Shown here piece by piece: positions 34,076-42,105 of a DNA stretch of 64,000 nt. Every line of letters starts with the position of its first letter. Within the stretch, counting starts at the first letter, position 1. The notes under the pieces are model-generated. The model was not told the DNA's origin, did no database searches, and saw nothing but the letters and a program-made list of their open reading frames with translations. Origin of the DNA: Gandjariella thermophila (GTDB lineage: Bacteria; Actinomycetota; Actinomycetes; Mycobacteriales; Pseudonocardiaceae); NCBI RefSeq assembly GCF_005405885.1, contig NZ_BJFL01000015.1, positions 25,835 to 89,834 of the forward strand, given 5' to 3'. A program made the translations under genes and the position numbers.

Positions 34076-34702
34076 TCAGGGCTGGGAGAGTTGCTCGGGT
34101 AGCTCGCTGAGCTTGTCCACCTCGCGGGTGAAGGCGTCGGATGCGGCGCGGAGCTGCACCTGGATGGCGTGGCAGAACGCGCGGAGCCAGGCCAGCCGGC
34201 GCTCCATCTCCTCCAACTCGGCGGCATGGTTGTGGCCGGCGTTGTGCCGGTACGCCTGGACCGCCTCCTCCGCGGCTTTCTCGGCGCGCTCCTGGGCGTC
34301 CTGGAGAATCGTCTCGGCGTGCTGCCGCGCCTCCGTTGTCAGCCGGCGCGAGTACGCCTCCGCCTGGGAGATGTACGCCTCGGCCTGGAGCTGCGCCTCG
34401 GACAGCATGTTCACCGCCTGGGCGTTGACCCGGGACCGGCCGGCGGGGCGGGGCGAGTCGACGTCCACACCCCGCTCCCGGTACCAGTTGCGGAGCCGCA
34501 GGATCTCCGCCTGCAGCCGGGTCTTCTCGGTCTCGCTCGCGGCGATCTCCTCGGCCACCCGGTGCAGGAAGAGGTGTACCTCCTCGATGTCGTAACCACG
34601 GCGGGCGAGGGAGGTCCTGGTGAAGGCGGTGGTACGGATCCGCTCCGGGGTGAGCGCCGGTCGCCGCCTCCGCGTCGTGTTTCCTCGGTCGTGTTGGTGC
34701 AT
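34076..34702 (-). CDS. DivIVA domain coiled-coil protein
   Basis: The 208-aa protein has a DivIVA/Wag31-like N-terminus (LTPERIRTTAFTRTSLARRGYDIEEVHLFLHRVAEEI, residues about 18-55) and long coiled coils rich in Ala, Glu and Gln. DivIVA proteins mark curved membrane at poles and septa in actinobacteria. This is shorter than canonical Wag31 and starts with a basic tail (HDRGNTTRRRR), so it is a paralogue rather than the essential polar protein. It lies 62 bp after the flavohemoprotein gene on the same strand. Confidence 0.88.
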   Translation of the reverse strand: MHQHDRGNTTRRRRPALTPERIRTTAFTRTSLARRGYDIEEVHLFLHRVAEEIAASETEKTRLQAEILRLRNWYRERGVDVDSPRPAGRSRVNAQAVNMLSEAQLQAEAYISQAEAYSRRLTTEARQHAETILQDAQERAEKAAEEAVQAYRHNAGHNHAAELEEMERRLAWLRAFCHAIQVQLRAASDAFTREVDKLSELPEQLSQP

Positions 34703-34764
34703 GCTGCCTTGCCCTTGTCCTGTGCTCGGATCCCGCTCCACCAAGCAGGTCTGGTCGGCCGGGG

Positions 34765-35988
34765 TCAGGTGTACTGCGTGGGTTGACGCGGGGTGGCTTG
34801 GCTCATGGTGGATCGACTGGGCGCCTCCGTTGGTAGCCCGTGCGGTTGCTCGTCTGGTTGTTCGTCCAGTGGCGGGTCCACCGACCACCCGGTGAAGGTC
34901 TCGTGGCGGACGTGCTGGTCGGGGATGCCGGCCGCGCGCAGTGCCTGCCTGCTGCCGGCCACCATCTCCGACGAACCGCAGACGTAGATCTCGTGGTGCG
35001 GCCACGGCCCGTGGCGCAGCGCGACATCGGCCACCTGGCCACGTTCTCCGGTATGGCGCGGATCGTCCGACACCGCGGGGACCACCCGCAGCCGGGGCAC
35101 CCTGCTCGCGTACTCCTGCAGCGCCCGCAGGTCGTACAGCTCGCGGGAGTTGCGGGCGCCAACGAACAGGTGCACGTCGCGGCGCCCGCCCTCCCGCATC
35201 GCCTGGTCCACCAGGGCCTTGAATGGGGCCAGACCGGTCCCGCCGGCGATCAGCACCACGTCGTGGTCGTGCTCCATGGTCAGCCGCTCGCCCACCGGGG
35301 CGCCCAGCCGCAGCACGTCCCCGGCGCGGACGGCCTGGACCAGCGCGGTGCTCACCGCCCCGCCGTCCACCAGCCGGACGTGCAGTTCGATCGTGCCGTC
35401 CTCGCGCGGCACGTTGGCCGGCGTGTAGTAGCGCCACAACCGCGGACGGAGTTCGGTTTCCACCGCGATGCTCTGCCCCGGCAGGTAGTCCAGCGGCTGG
35501 TTGGTGCGCAGCAGCAACACGGCGATGTCCGGAGTGCGCTGCTCGTGGTGGATGACCTCGGCCTCCCACCACGGCGGCGACACCTTGGCGGCCTCCTCCG
35601 CGGCCTCGATCATGACCTTGGCGACGAGCCCGTACGCCTCCTCCCAGTCGGCGGCGAGCTGCGGTGTCCACCGGTCGCCGAGGAAGTGCTCAAGGGTTGT
35701 CAGCAGGGCGTTGCCCACCGCCGGGTAGTGCTCGGCCATCACCGAGAACTTGCGGTGGTCCCGGCCCAGTTGCTGGATCACCGGGACCACGCTGTCCAGG
35801 TTCTCCACATTGGACACCACGGTGCCGAGGGCGGAGACCAGCTTGTCCCGCTGGCTGGACATGGACGCCGGGAACAGTTGACGCGTCTCGGGGTGTTCGA
35901 GGAACAGGACGGAGTAGAAGAACAGCGGGAGCTGGATGCCGTATTCGGCCACCGCGTTCCAGCTTTGTCGCAGTCTTGCCGTGTCCAC
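34765..35988 (-). CDS. Flavohemoprotein (globin plus FAD/NAD reductase)
   Basis: The 407-aa protein has a globin domain (residues about 1-130; B10 Tyr in LPLFFYSVLFLEHPETRQLFP, proximal His in LGRDHRKFSVMAEHYPAVG), then an FAD domain (YLPGQSIAVE and RLWRYYTPAN, close to the RxYS motif) and an NAD(P) domain (VVLIAGGTGLAPFKALV, YVCGSSEMV). Such proteins oxidise NO to nitrate or reduce O2. The GTG start is three bases after the trHbN stop. A 35-residue polar tail follows the reductase. The globin part is the divergent actinobacterial type rather than classical Hmp. Confidence 0.9.
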   Translation of the reverse strand: MDTARLRQSWNAVAEYGIQLPLFFYSVLFLEHPETRQLFPASMSSQRDKLVSALGTVVSNVENLDSVVPVIQQLGRDHRKFSVMAEHYPAVGNALLTTLEHFLGDRWTPQLAADWEEAYGLVAKVMIEAAEEAAKVSPPWWEAEVIHHEQRTPDIAVLLLRTNQPLDYLPGQSIAVETELRPRLWRYYTPANVPREDGTIELHVRLVDGGAVSTALVQAVRAGDVLRLGAPVGERLTMEHDHDVVLIAGGTGLAPFKALVDQAMREGGRRDVHLFVGARNSRELYDLRALQEYASRVPRLRVVPAVSDDPRHTGERGQVADVALRHGPWPHHEIYVCGSSEMVAGSRQALRAAGIPDQHVRHETFTGWSVDPPLDEQPDEQPHGLPTEAPSRSTMSQATPRQPTQYT

Positions 35989-35991
35989 GAG

Positions 35992-36552
35992 CTAGGGGGC
36001 CTCCTGCCCGCTGGTGCCGGAGGCGGCCTGCGGCGCTTCCGCGCGCGGCTGGCCTGCCGGTTCGGCTCCCGGCTCGACGATCTGCTCCCGCAGGCTGTCG
36101 AGGGTGACCGAGACCGCGGTGACGACCTCCGCCGGGGCGCCGAGGTCCCGCAGTGTCGCGGCCAGGTGCTCGGCCACCTTGGCGTAGTGCTGCCCGGTGA
36201 TGCCCCGGCCGCGGTGCGCCACGGCCAGGTCCCGGCCCTGGTACTCGTCCGGGCCGCCCAGCGCGGTGGTGAGCAGTTGTACCTGGTGCCGCTTCAGCCG
36301 CGGCATGTTCGTGGCGGTGAAGTACGAGGCCAGGTCCGGATCTTTCAGGACCCTTTCGTAGAATGCGTCCACGGCGGCACGAATCGTCGGGGCACCGCCG
36401 ATCTGGTCGTAGTAGCCGGGCGCGGAGGCTGTCGGCTTTTCCGATTCTTCCGGCTTCGCTGCTCTTCCCGGTTCGTCGGAAACGGTGGCGGTGCGCGGAA
36501 CGTCCCTTTTCGGGGCATCCTCGTGGACGTTCTCGATCTCGCGTGCGCTCAC
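35992..36552 (-). CDS. glbN: Truncated hemoglobin, group I (trHbN-like)
   Basis: The 186-aa protein includes a trHbN core (YYDQIGGAPTIRAAVDAFYERVLKDPDLASYFTATNMPRLKRHQ, then AHRGRGITGQHYAKVAEHLAATL). B10 Tyr (in FYERVL) and proximal His (AHRGRGIT) are present. In mycobacteria trHbN detoxifies NO. A charged 45-residue N-terminal extension and about 25 extra C-terminal residues make it longer than the usual 120-135 aa. The start is GTG 36552 behind AAGGAGAG. It precedes the flavohemoprotein, which could supply reductase capacity. Confidence 0.9.
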   Translation of the reverse strand: MSAREIENVHEDAPKRDVPRTATVSDEPGRAAKPEESEKPTASAPGYYDQIGGAPTIRAAVDAFYERVLKDPDLASYFTATNMPRLKRHQVQLLTTALGGPDEYQGRDLAVAHRGRGITGQHYAKVAEHLAATLRDLGAPAEVVTAVSVTLDSLREQIVEPGAEPAGQPRAEAPQAASGTSGQEAP

Positions 36553-37015
36553 AGGGGGTTTCTCTCCTTAAGCTCTCATATCGGGGGAAGAGCCGGAGCG
36601 TCCCGCCGGCCGGACGCGTCGGGGGAGCACGTCCCGCGGGTGTGGCGGGAGGCGATGGCATGTCCTCGCGAGTCGCGGCGAGGTTACGTGCGATCGGCAC
36701 GTCGCGACAAGGACGGAGGTTACGGTGATTAATCTTACATTTTTTCAGTGGCACGAAACGAAACGTCTGTGCTTGCCGATATCGGTGAAGGAGAGTGTCG
36801 TGCCCAGCGAAGATATATGACTTCAGCTGTCCGGCGACCACTATGCGTGACATCGTACGGATCAAGGGCCGTGATTCCGGTGCCACGCCGCGTACGCAGC
36901 GTGATCGGCTGCCTGGCCGCCCCCGCAGGTCCGCCCGGCTGCCCCGACAGGCGCGCTGTCAGCTTTTTGATAGCGCGCGGTGTGCGGGCGTCCGCCGAAC
37001 GCGCTCGGCAGTGCC
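36553..37015. other. Long leader/promoter region of the hemoglobin operon, with AT-rich patch
   Basis: No convincing gene in 463 bp. Between about 36720 and 36850 the DNA is unusually AT-rich for this genome, with GATTAATC (36728-36735) and a T-run. This patch suits a promoter or a site for Lsr2. I found no clear NsrR-type operator. Confidence 0.5.
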
Positions 37016-37531
37016 TCAGGAGGCGGACACGTCCGGACGCCGCGGAGCGGGGCGGGCCGTGACGTCATGGTCGGTGTCGCGGGCGTGGACGTAGTGGCCG
37101 GCCTCGGTGTAGACGGTGGCGAGCAGCCACGCGACCAGGCCGATGTCGCCGGGGATGCCGATCAACGGGAACACCACGTCGGCGATCACGTCGAGCGGGG
37201 AAACCAGGTACACCAGGGCGACCAGCCACAGCACCGTCTGCGACCGGGGCAGGGTTCCCCGGCCGCGCCAGGCGTCCACCACCATGACCGGCACCGCGCG
37301 CAGCCGGCGTACGGGTCCGCCGGCGGACGGCAGCGGGCCGGCGGCCCGGCGGGCGGCCCGGAACGGCAGGAGCCGGCGGCGCGCGGCGGCGACGACTCCG
37401 GCCAGACCCACGCCGATCCCGGCGGCGAGCAGTCCGGGCGGGACCAGCCACCACGGCGAAGGGGCGTGGTGCACCCCCGCGACATAGCCCACCAGCCCCG
37501 CCACGGCGAGGAGTATTCCGGTGCGAATCAC
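37016..37531 (-). CDS. DUF1232 (YkvA-like) membrane protein
   Basis: The 171-aa protein starts at GTG 37531, behind GGAGGG. One N-terminal helix pair (GILLAVAGLVGYVAG, WWLVPPGLLAAGIGVGLAGVVAA) precedes the DUF1232 motif VLWLVALVYLVSPLDVIADVVFPLIGIPGDIGLVAWLLATVY. The function of the family is not known. The C-terminus is polar. Confidence 0.85.
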   Translation of the reverse strand: MIRTGILLAVAGLVGYVAGVHHAPSPWWLVPPGLLAAGIGVGLAGVVAAARRRLLPFRAARRAAGPLPSAGGPVRRLRAVPVMVVDAWRGRGTLPRSQTVLWLVALVYLVSPLDVIADVVFPLIGIPGDIGLVAWLLATVYTEAGHYVHARDTDHDVTARPAPRRPDVSAS

Positions 37532-37623
37532 TTGAGCCCTCCGTTTCACCACCCGCCGCCCCTGCCGTCCGAGGCCGCCGCGCGGGTGGTCAGTGTGCGT
37601 CCTGCCGGCCGCTGGCGATCGCG

Positions 37624-37785
37624 GTGAGCACCTCGCCGAGCACGGCGAGGCTGTTCTGGCCCGCGGTGCTGGCCGGGTGGCTGGTCGCGGCCGGCGTGGG
37701 CCTGCTGGTCGCGGACGCCACCGCGGGCATTCTCGCGCGGTGGTTACGCCGGGCGGCCGGCCGGCGGCCGGTTCGGCGAGGCTGA
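37624..37785 (+). CDS. Possible 53-residue membrane peptide
   Basis: From GTG 37624 the frame reads a short polar start, a hydrophobic stretch (LFWPAVLAGWLVAAGVGLLVADATAGIL) and a very basic end (RWLRRAAGRRPVRRG). Nearly every codon ends in G or C, as in true genes here. There is no good ribosome site. It lies alone between two minus-strand genes. Confidence 0.35.
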   Translation: MSTSPSTARLFWPAVLAGWLVAAGVGLLVADATAGILARWLRRAAGRRPVRRG

Positions 37786-37848
37786 CCGGGCGCCGCCGGC
37801 GCGGCCGCGGCACGGACGACCGGCCCCGAAAGGTCGACGGCGGGTTCG

Positions 37849-39048
37849 TCATGCCCCGGTGCCGGCGTGCCCCGCACCGTGTTCCCCGTGGCCGTGCCGC
37901 GCCGCGGCCTCCGGTGCGCCACCCATCATCCGCAGCATGTCCCGCCCGCCGGTGCGGAAGAACCGGGCGAGGAGTATCCCGGCGATGACCAGGAAAGCGA
38001 TGTTCAGCCAGGTCGTGTAGTCCCACGAGACACCTTCGGCCATCACCCGCGCCGAGCGCTCGGCGGGCACCAGACCGGCCGCGCCGAAGAGCAGTTCCAC
38101 CAGGTAGCCGGCCAGGGCCATGGCCGCGTAGAAGGTGCCCAGCACGACCAGCGTCATCCGGGTGCCGTAGTAGCGCCGGTAGATGTTGAGGATCGGCAGG
38201 ATGATCAGGTCGGCGTAGATGAACGCGATCACGCCGCCGAAGCTGATGCCGCCGTTCCACAGCACTGCGGCCAGGGGCACGTTGCCGATCGAGCAGACGA
38301 AGGACAGGACCGCGACCAGTGGCCCGACGACGGGTCCCCACAGCGCGGATGCCATCGGATGGCCGGTGAGGAAGAAGGCGCGCCAGAACTGCTCGGGCAC
38401 CCAGGCGCCGATCGCGCCGGCGAGCAGCAGGCCGAGCACGAGGTCGCGCAGGATCGCCGCCCATTCCATGACGAACACGTGGGAGACCGCGGTGAAGCCG
38501 CGGGCCGAGGCCAGCCGCCGCCAGAACGACCCGTCACCCGGCACGGACATGTCCATCGCCGCGTGGCCCTCCATCGAGCCGGCCAGGCCCCGCTCGGCCT
38601 GCTCGCGCGCCCTGGCCAGCAGCCGTTCGCGCAGGAAGACGCGCAACAGCACGGCCAGCAGCACGATCATGATCGGGCCGCCGACGAACTCCGCAACGGT
38701 GAACTGCCAGCCCATCAGCAGCGCGAGGATCACGCCCAGTTCGACGACCAGGTTGGTGGAGCCGATCTCGAAGGCCATCGCCGCGGTGAAGTGGGCGCCC
38801 TTGCGGAACAGCGACCGGGCCAGCGCCACGGCGGCGTAGGAGCACGACGAGGACGCCGCTCCCAGCCCGGCGGCCACCGCGAGCGTGCGCGGCCGGTCGT
38901 CGCCGAGCAGCCGGACGACGGTGGACTTGCGCACCACCGCCTGCACCACGGCGGAGAGGGCGAAGCCCAGGATCAGCGCCCAGAGGATCTGCCAGGTCAT
39001 TGAGCCCGCCAGGGCTAGCGCATGCCCGATCGCGGCCACCCATCTCAC
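37849..39048 (-). CDS. YraQ/DUF318-type permease with His-rich tail
   Basis: The 399-aa protein has about eight hydrophobic segments and the family motifs SAVVQAVVRKSTVVRLLGDDRPRTLAVAAGLGAASSSCSYAAVALARSLF and VLSFVCSIGNVPLAAVLWNGGISFGGVIAFIYADLIILP. The Ser/Cys-rich SSSCSYA and CSIGNVP loops are typical of this permease family, which includes ArsP-like organoarsenical efflux proteins. The C-terminal tail is His-rich (RHGHGEHGAGH), suggesting metal binding. A CsoR-like palindrome lies 11 bp upstream of the ATG. RBS AAGGGG. Confidence 0.85.
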   Translation of the reverse strand: MRWVAAIGHALALAGSMTWQILWALILGFALSAVVQAVVRKSTVVRLLGDDRPRTLAVAAGLGAASSSCSYAAVALARSLFRKGAHFTAAMAFEIGSTNLVVELGVILALLMGWQFTVAEFVGGPIMIVLLAVLLRVFLRERLLARAREQAERGLAGSMEGHAAMDMSVPGDGSFWRRLASARGFTAVSHVFVMEWAAILRDLVLGLLLAGAIGAWVPEQFWRAFFLTGHPMASALWGPVVGPLVAVLSFVCSIGNVPLAAVLWNGGISFGGVIAFIYADLIILPILNIYRRYYGTRMTLVVLGTFYAAMALAGYLVELLFGAAGLVPAERSARVMAEGVSWDYTTWLNIAFLVIAGILLARFFRTGGRDMLRMMGGAPEAAARHGHGEHGAGHAGTGA

Positions 39049-39058
39049 CCCTTACAGG

Positions 39059-39073
39059 TACCCCCTAGGGGTA
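39059..39073. promoter_or_regulatory. CsoR-like metal-responsive operator
   Basis: TACCCCCTAGGGGTA has perfect 6-bp arms (TACCCC/GGGGTA) around CTA. It resembles G/C-tract operators of CsoR-family copper repressors (TACCC...GGGTA). It lies just before the permease ribosome site and could block its transcription. Confidence 0.6.
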
Positions 39074-39268
39074 TTTGCCCCGCCACGCTACCGTAACGGG
39101 CCGGCGCTGTCATCCCGAACGCCATCGGTCGGTCCGCACCGTGACCGCCGCACCTACCTCGAACGCCACGGCACCTCCGGCCGGACGTGGTGAACTCGCC
39201 CGTGGTGGGTACCCGGCGGGCGACCGCTGCACCGGACCAACCGGCGACCTGGGGGGTGGCCAGCGGGA

Positions 39269-40378
39269 ATGACGGAAGCACAGCCGCCGGGCGGCGGTAT
39301 CTCCCGCCGGCAGTTCGGGCTGCTGGGGGTGGCGGCCGGGGCGGCCGGGATGACCGGCGCCGCGGCGTGCGGTGCGGCACCGTCCGAGACGCCGTCCACC
39401 TCGGTCGCCGGCGCGGACGTCGGATTCGTGCTGTCCCACGAACAGTTCCGCACGCCGGACCTGGTGTCGTTCGCGGAGCGGGCCGAGCAGGCCGGCTTCG
39501 GTCACGTCTGGGCCAGTGACCACCTGCAGCCCTGGCAGGACAACGAGGGTCACTCGATGTTCCCGTGGTTGACCCTGGCCCTGGTCAGCCAGCGCACCCG
39601 GCGGGTGCCGTTCGGGACCGGCGTGACGTGCCCGACCTACCGTTACCACCCCGCGGACGTCGCGCAGGCGTTCGCCTCACTGGCCCTGCTGGCGCCGGGC
39701 CGGGTGTTTCTCGGCGTGGGCACCGGCGAGGCGGTCAACGAGCAGGCCGGCACCGCCCACTACGGCCGGTACACGGAGCGGCACGACCGGCTCGCCGAGG
39801 CCATCGACCTGATCTGCCAGCTGTGGACGGGGCAGCGGATCTCCTTCCGCGGCCGGTACTTCCAGACCGACCAGCTCCGGCTGTACGACTTGCCGGACCG
39901 GCCGCCGCCGATCTACGTGGCCGCCGGCGGGCCGAAAAGCGCCCGGCTGGCCGGGCAGTACGGGGACGGCTGGATCGGGCAGGCGGCCGCAGTGACCGAT
40001 CCCGGGTTGCGGGCCGCGTTCGCCGACGGCGCGCGTGCCTCGGGCAAGAACCCGGACGCCATGCCGCGATGGGCGGAGACCTTCGCCGTGGTCGGCGACC
40101 AGTCGCAGATCGACCGCGCGGCGGAACGGTGGCGGTTCACCGCGGCCGGCACGGACCAGCCCAACCCGGTCGCCATCCAGCAGGCCGCCGAGCGCGGCGC
40201 CCCGCTGCCGAGCGTCAGCGCTCACTGGGCCACCGGCACCGATTCGGCCCTGCACGTCGGCGCCGTGCAACGCATCCTCGACGCGGGCGCCACGCCGTTC
40301 ATGCACTTCCCGCAGGACGACCCCACGGCGGCGATCGACTTCTACCGCACCAACGTGCTGCCCCGGCTGCGGCACTGA
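39269..40378 (+). CDS. Tat-exported F420-dependent LLM oxidoreductase (fHMAD/FGD2-like)
   Basis: The 369-aa protein starts with a twin-arginine signal plus lipobox (SRRQFGLLGVAAGAAGMTGAAACG), so it is probably an exported lipoprotein. The luciferase-like barrel then resembles FGD-type F420 enzymes (ADVGFVLSHEQFRTPDLVSFAERAEQAGFGHVWASDHLQPW, VFLGVGTGEAVNEQ). Mycobacterial FGD2/fHMAD oxidises hydroxymycolic acid. If the host is a mycolate-free Pseudonocardiaceae, the substrate must differ. ATG 39269 has only a weak ribosome site. It sits 25 bp upstream of a P-loop kinase gene. Confidence 0.88.
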   Translation: MTEAQPPGGGISRRQFGLLGVAAGAAGMTGAAACGAAPSETPSTSVAGADVGFVLSHEQFRTPDLVSFAERAEQAGFGHVWASDHLQPWQDNEGHSMFPWLTLALVSQRTRRVPFGTGVTCPTYRYHPADVAQAFASLALLAPGRVFLGVGTGEAVNEQAGTAHYGRYTERHDRLAEAIDLICQLWTGQRISFRGRYFQTDQLRLYDLPDRPPPIYVAAGGPKSARLAGQYGDGWIGQAAAVTDPGLRAAFADGARASGKNPDAMPRWAETFAVVGDQSQIDRAAERWRFTAAGTDQPNPVAIQQAAERGAPLPSVSAHWATGTDSALHVGAVQRILDAGATPFMHFPQDDPTAAIDFYRTNVLPRLRH

Positions 40379-40403
40379 TGGCGGCGGCGAGTAGGCGGCG
40401 GCG

Positions 40404-40844
40404 ATGACCCGCGATCCCGGCGCGGCACCCGAACTGGTGGTCATGGTCGGCGTGCCCGGCTGCGGCAAGAGCACCTGGGTGGCTGAGCACCTCGCCGCGA
40501 CACACGCGGTGGTGAGCAAGGACCACTGGCCCAACGCGCGGCACCGGGAACTCCGCCAGCGCCGGATGGTGGACGAGCTGCTCGCCGCCGGCCGCAGCAT
40601 CGTGGTGGACAACACCAACCCGACGCCGGCCGACCGCGCCAGCCTGATCGAGTCGGCCAGGGCACACGGCGTCCCGGCGCGTGCGGTTCACGTGGACGCT
40701 CCGCTGGAGGTGTGCCTCGCGCGCAACGCCGCCCGCGAGGGGCGCGGCCGCGTGCCGGAACGCGCCGTCCTGTCCATCCACCGGCGCCTGGTACCGCCAT
40801 CGGTCGCGGAAGGGTTCCAGCGCGTCGACGTGGTCCGGGGCTGA
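40404..40844 (+). CDS. Small P-loop kinase (polynucleotide kinase-like)
   Basis: The 146-aa protein has Walker A GVPGCGKST (residues 16-24), SKDHWPNARHRELRQRR and the switch segment GRSIVVDNTNPTPADRASLIESARAHGVPARAVHVDAPLEVCLARNAARE, the pattern of the PNKP/AAA_33 kinase family. It may phosphorylate a nucleic acid or small molecule. The lid region is short. It may be co-transcribed with the F420 enzyme gene. Confidence 0.82.
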   Translation: MTRDPGAAPELVVMVGVPGCGKSTWVAEHLAATHAVVSKDHWPNARHRELRQRRMVDELLAAGRSIVVDNTNPTPADRASLIESARAHGVPARAVHVDAPLEVCLARNAAREGRGRVPERAVLSIHRRLVPPSVAEGFQRVDVVRG

Positions 40845-40882
40845 CCCGGGGCCCTGCCCGCGGACCGCCGTGGCCTCCGGCG

Positions 40883-41914
40883 TCAGACACGGTCACGCGC
40901 GGGGCGCTGGCGCGGTACCTCCGCCCGGGGCTCGCCCGCTCCCGCCTCGTCGGTGGTGAACCGCGTCTCGATGTCGATGTTGTGCGCCTGGTGCTCGCGC
41001 TGCGGGTAGGACGCGTAGGCCCGCCGGTCGGCCGCGGTGCTCGCGCGGGCGGCGAGCGCGCTGGACAGGCCGCGCGGCCACAGCCGGCGACTGGCCACCA
41101 CGTTGATCTCGGCGCAGACGAGCGTGATGTTGGCCAGCACGTAGAACCAGAACAGCAGGCCGATCACCACGGCGAAGGTGCCGTAGGCGCTCTGCGCGCC
41201 GTGCACCTTGGTGTTCACCAGTGTGGTGCCCACCTTCTGCAGCCCGAACCAGGCCACCGCCGCGACCACCGCGCCCGGCACGGACTCCCGCGCGGTCACG
41301 CCCGCCACGGTGAGCCGCCGGAACAGGTAGACGAACAGCGCCGCGTTCGCCACGACGCCGAGCAGCGCGGCGAGGACGACGCCGGCGACGCCGATGTGCA
41401 GGCCGTACGTCTCGCTGCCGCTGACCATGCCCTGGAGCAGCGTGGTGCCGATGAGGCCCAGCCCACCCACCGTGACCAGTTCGCCGCTGCGCACCAGCCG
41501 GTTCGCCAGCGACGGCCACCGGATACGCGGCACCGCGTAGACGGTGTTGACCGCGGTCTGCGCGGTCTGCGCCACCGCGAGGCCGCTCCAGATGGCCAGC
41601 ACCAGGCCGACGACCAGGCCGAGCGCGTTGCCGGTCAGCGGGCGCACCGGGTCCTGCGTCCCGATGATCGGGAACTGCGCGATGGCGCTGGAGTACACCG
41701 CCTGCCGCAGTGCCGGGGACCCGGCGAGCACGTAGCCGAGTACCGTCACCATGGCGAGCAGCAGCGGAAAGACCGAGAAAAACGCGTAGTAGGCGATCAG
41801 TGCCGCCAGGTTGCCGGCCTGATCCTCGCCGAACTTCTGCACGACCGCGAAACAGAACCCCGCCCAGCGGTGTCGCTGCTGGTAGGCGTCCAGGCGGTGC
41901 ACCAGGCTGCGCAT
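40883..41914 (-). CDS. YihY/BrkB-family inner membrane protein
   Basis: The 343-aa protein starts at ATG 41914 after GGAAGGGG. It shows six hydrophobic regions and the family motifs GNLAALIAYYAFFSVFPLLLAMVTVLGYVL, TVYAVPRIRWPSLANRL and AYGTFAVVIGLLFWFYVLANITLVCAEINV. The family was once named ribonuclease BN in error; its role is unclear, possibly transport. The last about 45 residues are cytoplasmic and charged. Confidence 0.9.
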   Translation of the reverse strand: MRSLVHRLDAYQQRHRWAGFCFAVVQKFGEDQAGNLAALIAYYAFFSVFPLLLAMVTVLGYVLAGSPALRQAVYSSAIAQFPIIGTQDPVRPLTGNALGLVVGLVLAIWSGLAVAQTAQTAVNTVYAVPRIRWPSLANRLVRSGELVTVGGLGLIGTTLLQGMVSGSETYGLHIGVAGVVLAALLGVVANAALFVYLFRRLTVAGVTARESVPGAVVAAVAWFGLQKVGTTLVNTKVHGAQSAYGTFAVVIGLLFWFYVLANITLVCAEINVVASRRLWPRGLSSALAARASTAADRRAYASYPQREHQAHNIDIETRFTTDEAGAGEPRAEVPRQRPARDRV

Positions 41915-42105
41915 CACCGTCGTCCCCTTCCCGCGTCCGTCCTGCCCTGTGAGGTACCCAGTCCGGCGAGCGGCACCGCGACGGCCGAGCGGGATGGTCC
42001 GGTCCTCGGGGTGGAACCGGGACTCCGCGCTGGGTAGACCAGGAGCCGAGGGGTAACCCGAGCGACCAGGGAGCCGTTCTGGACGACCTGGAGGAGGTAG
42101 CCACC

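Noticed and set aside
36553..37015. NsrR-type operator for the hemoglobin operon
   Set aside because: No dyad convincingly matching actinobacterial NsrR sites was found in the AT-rich patch.
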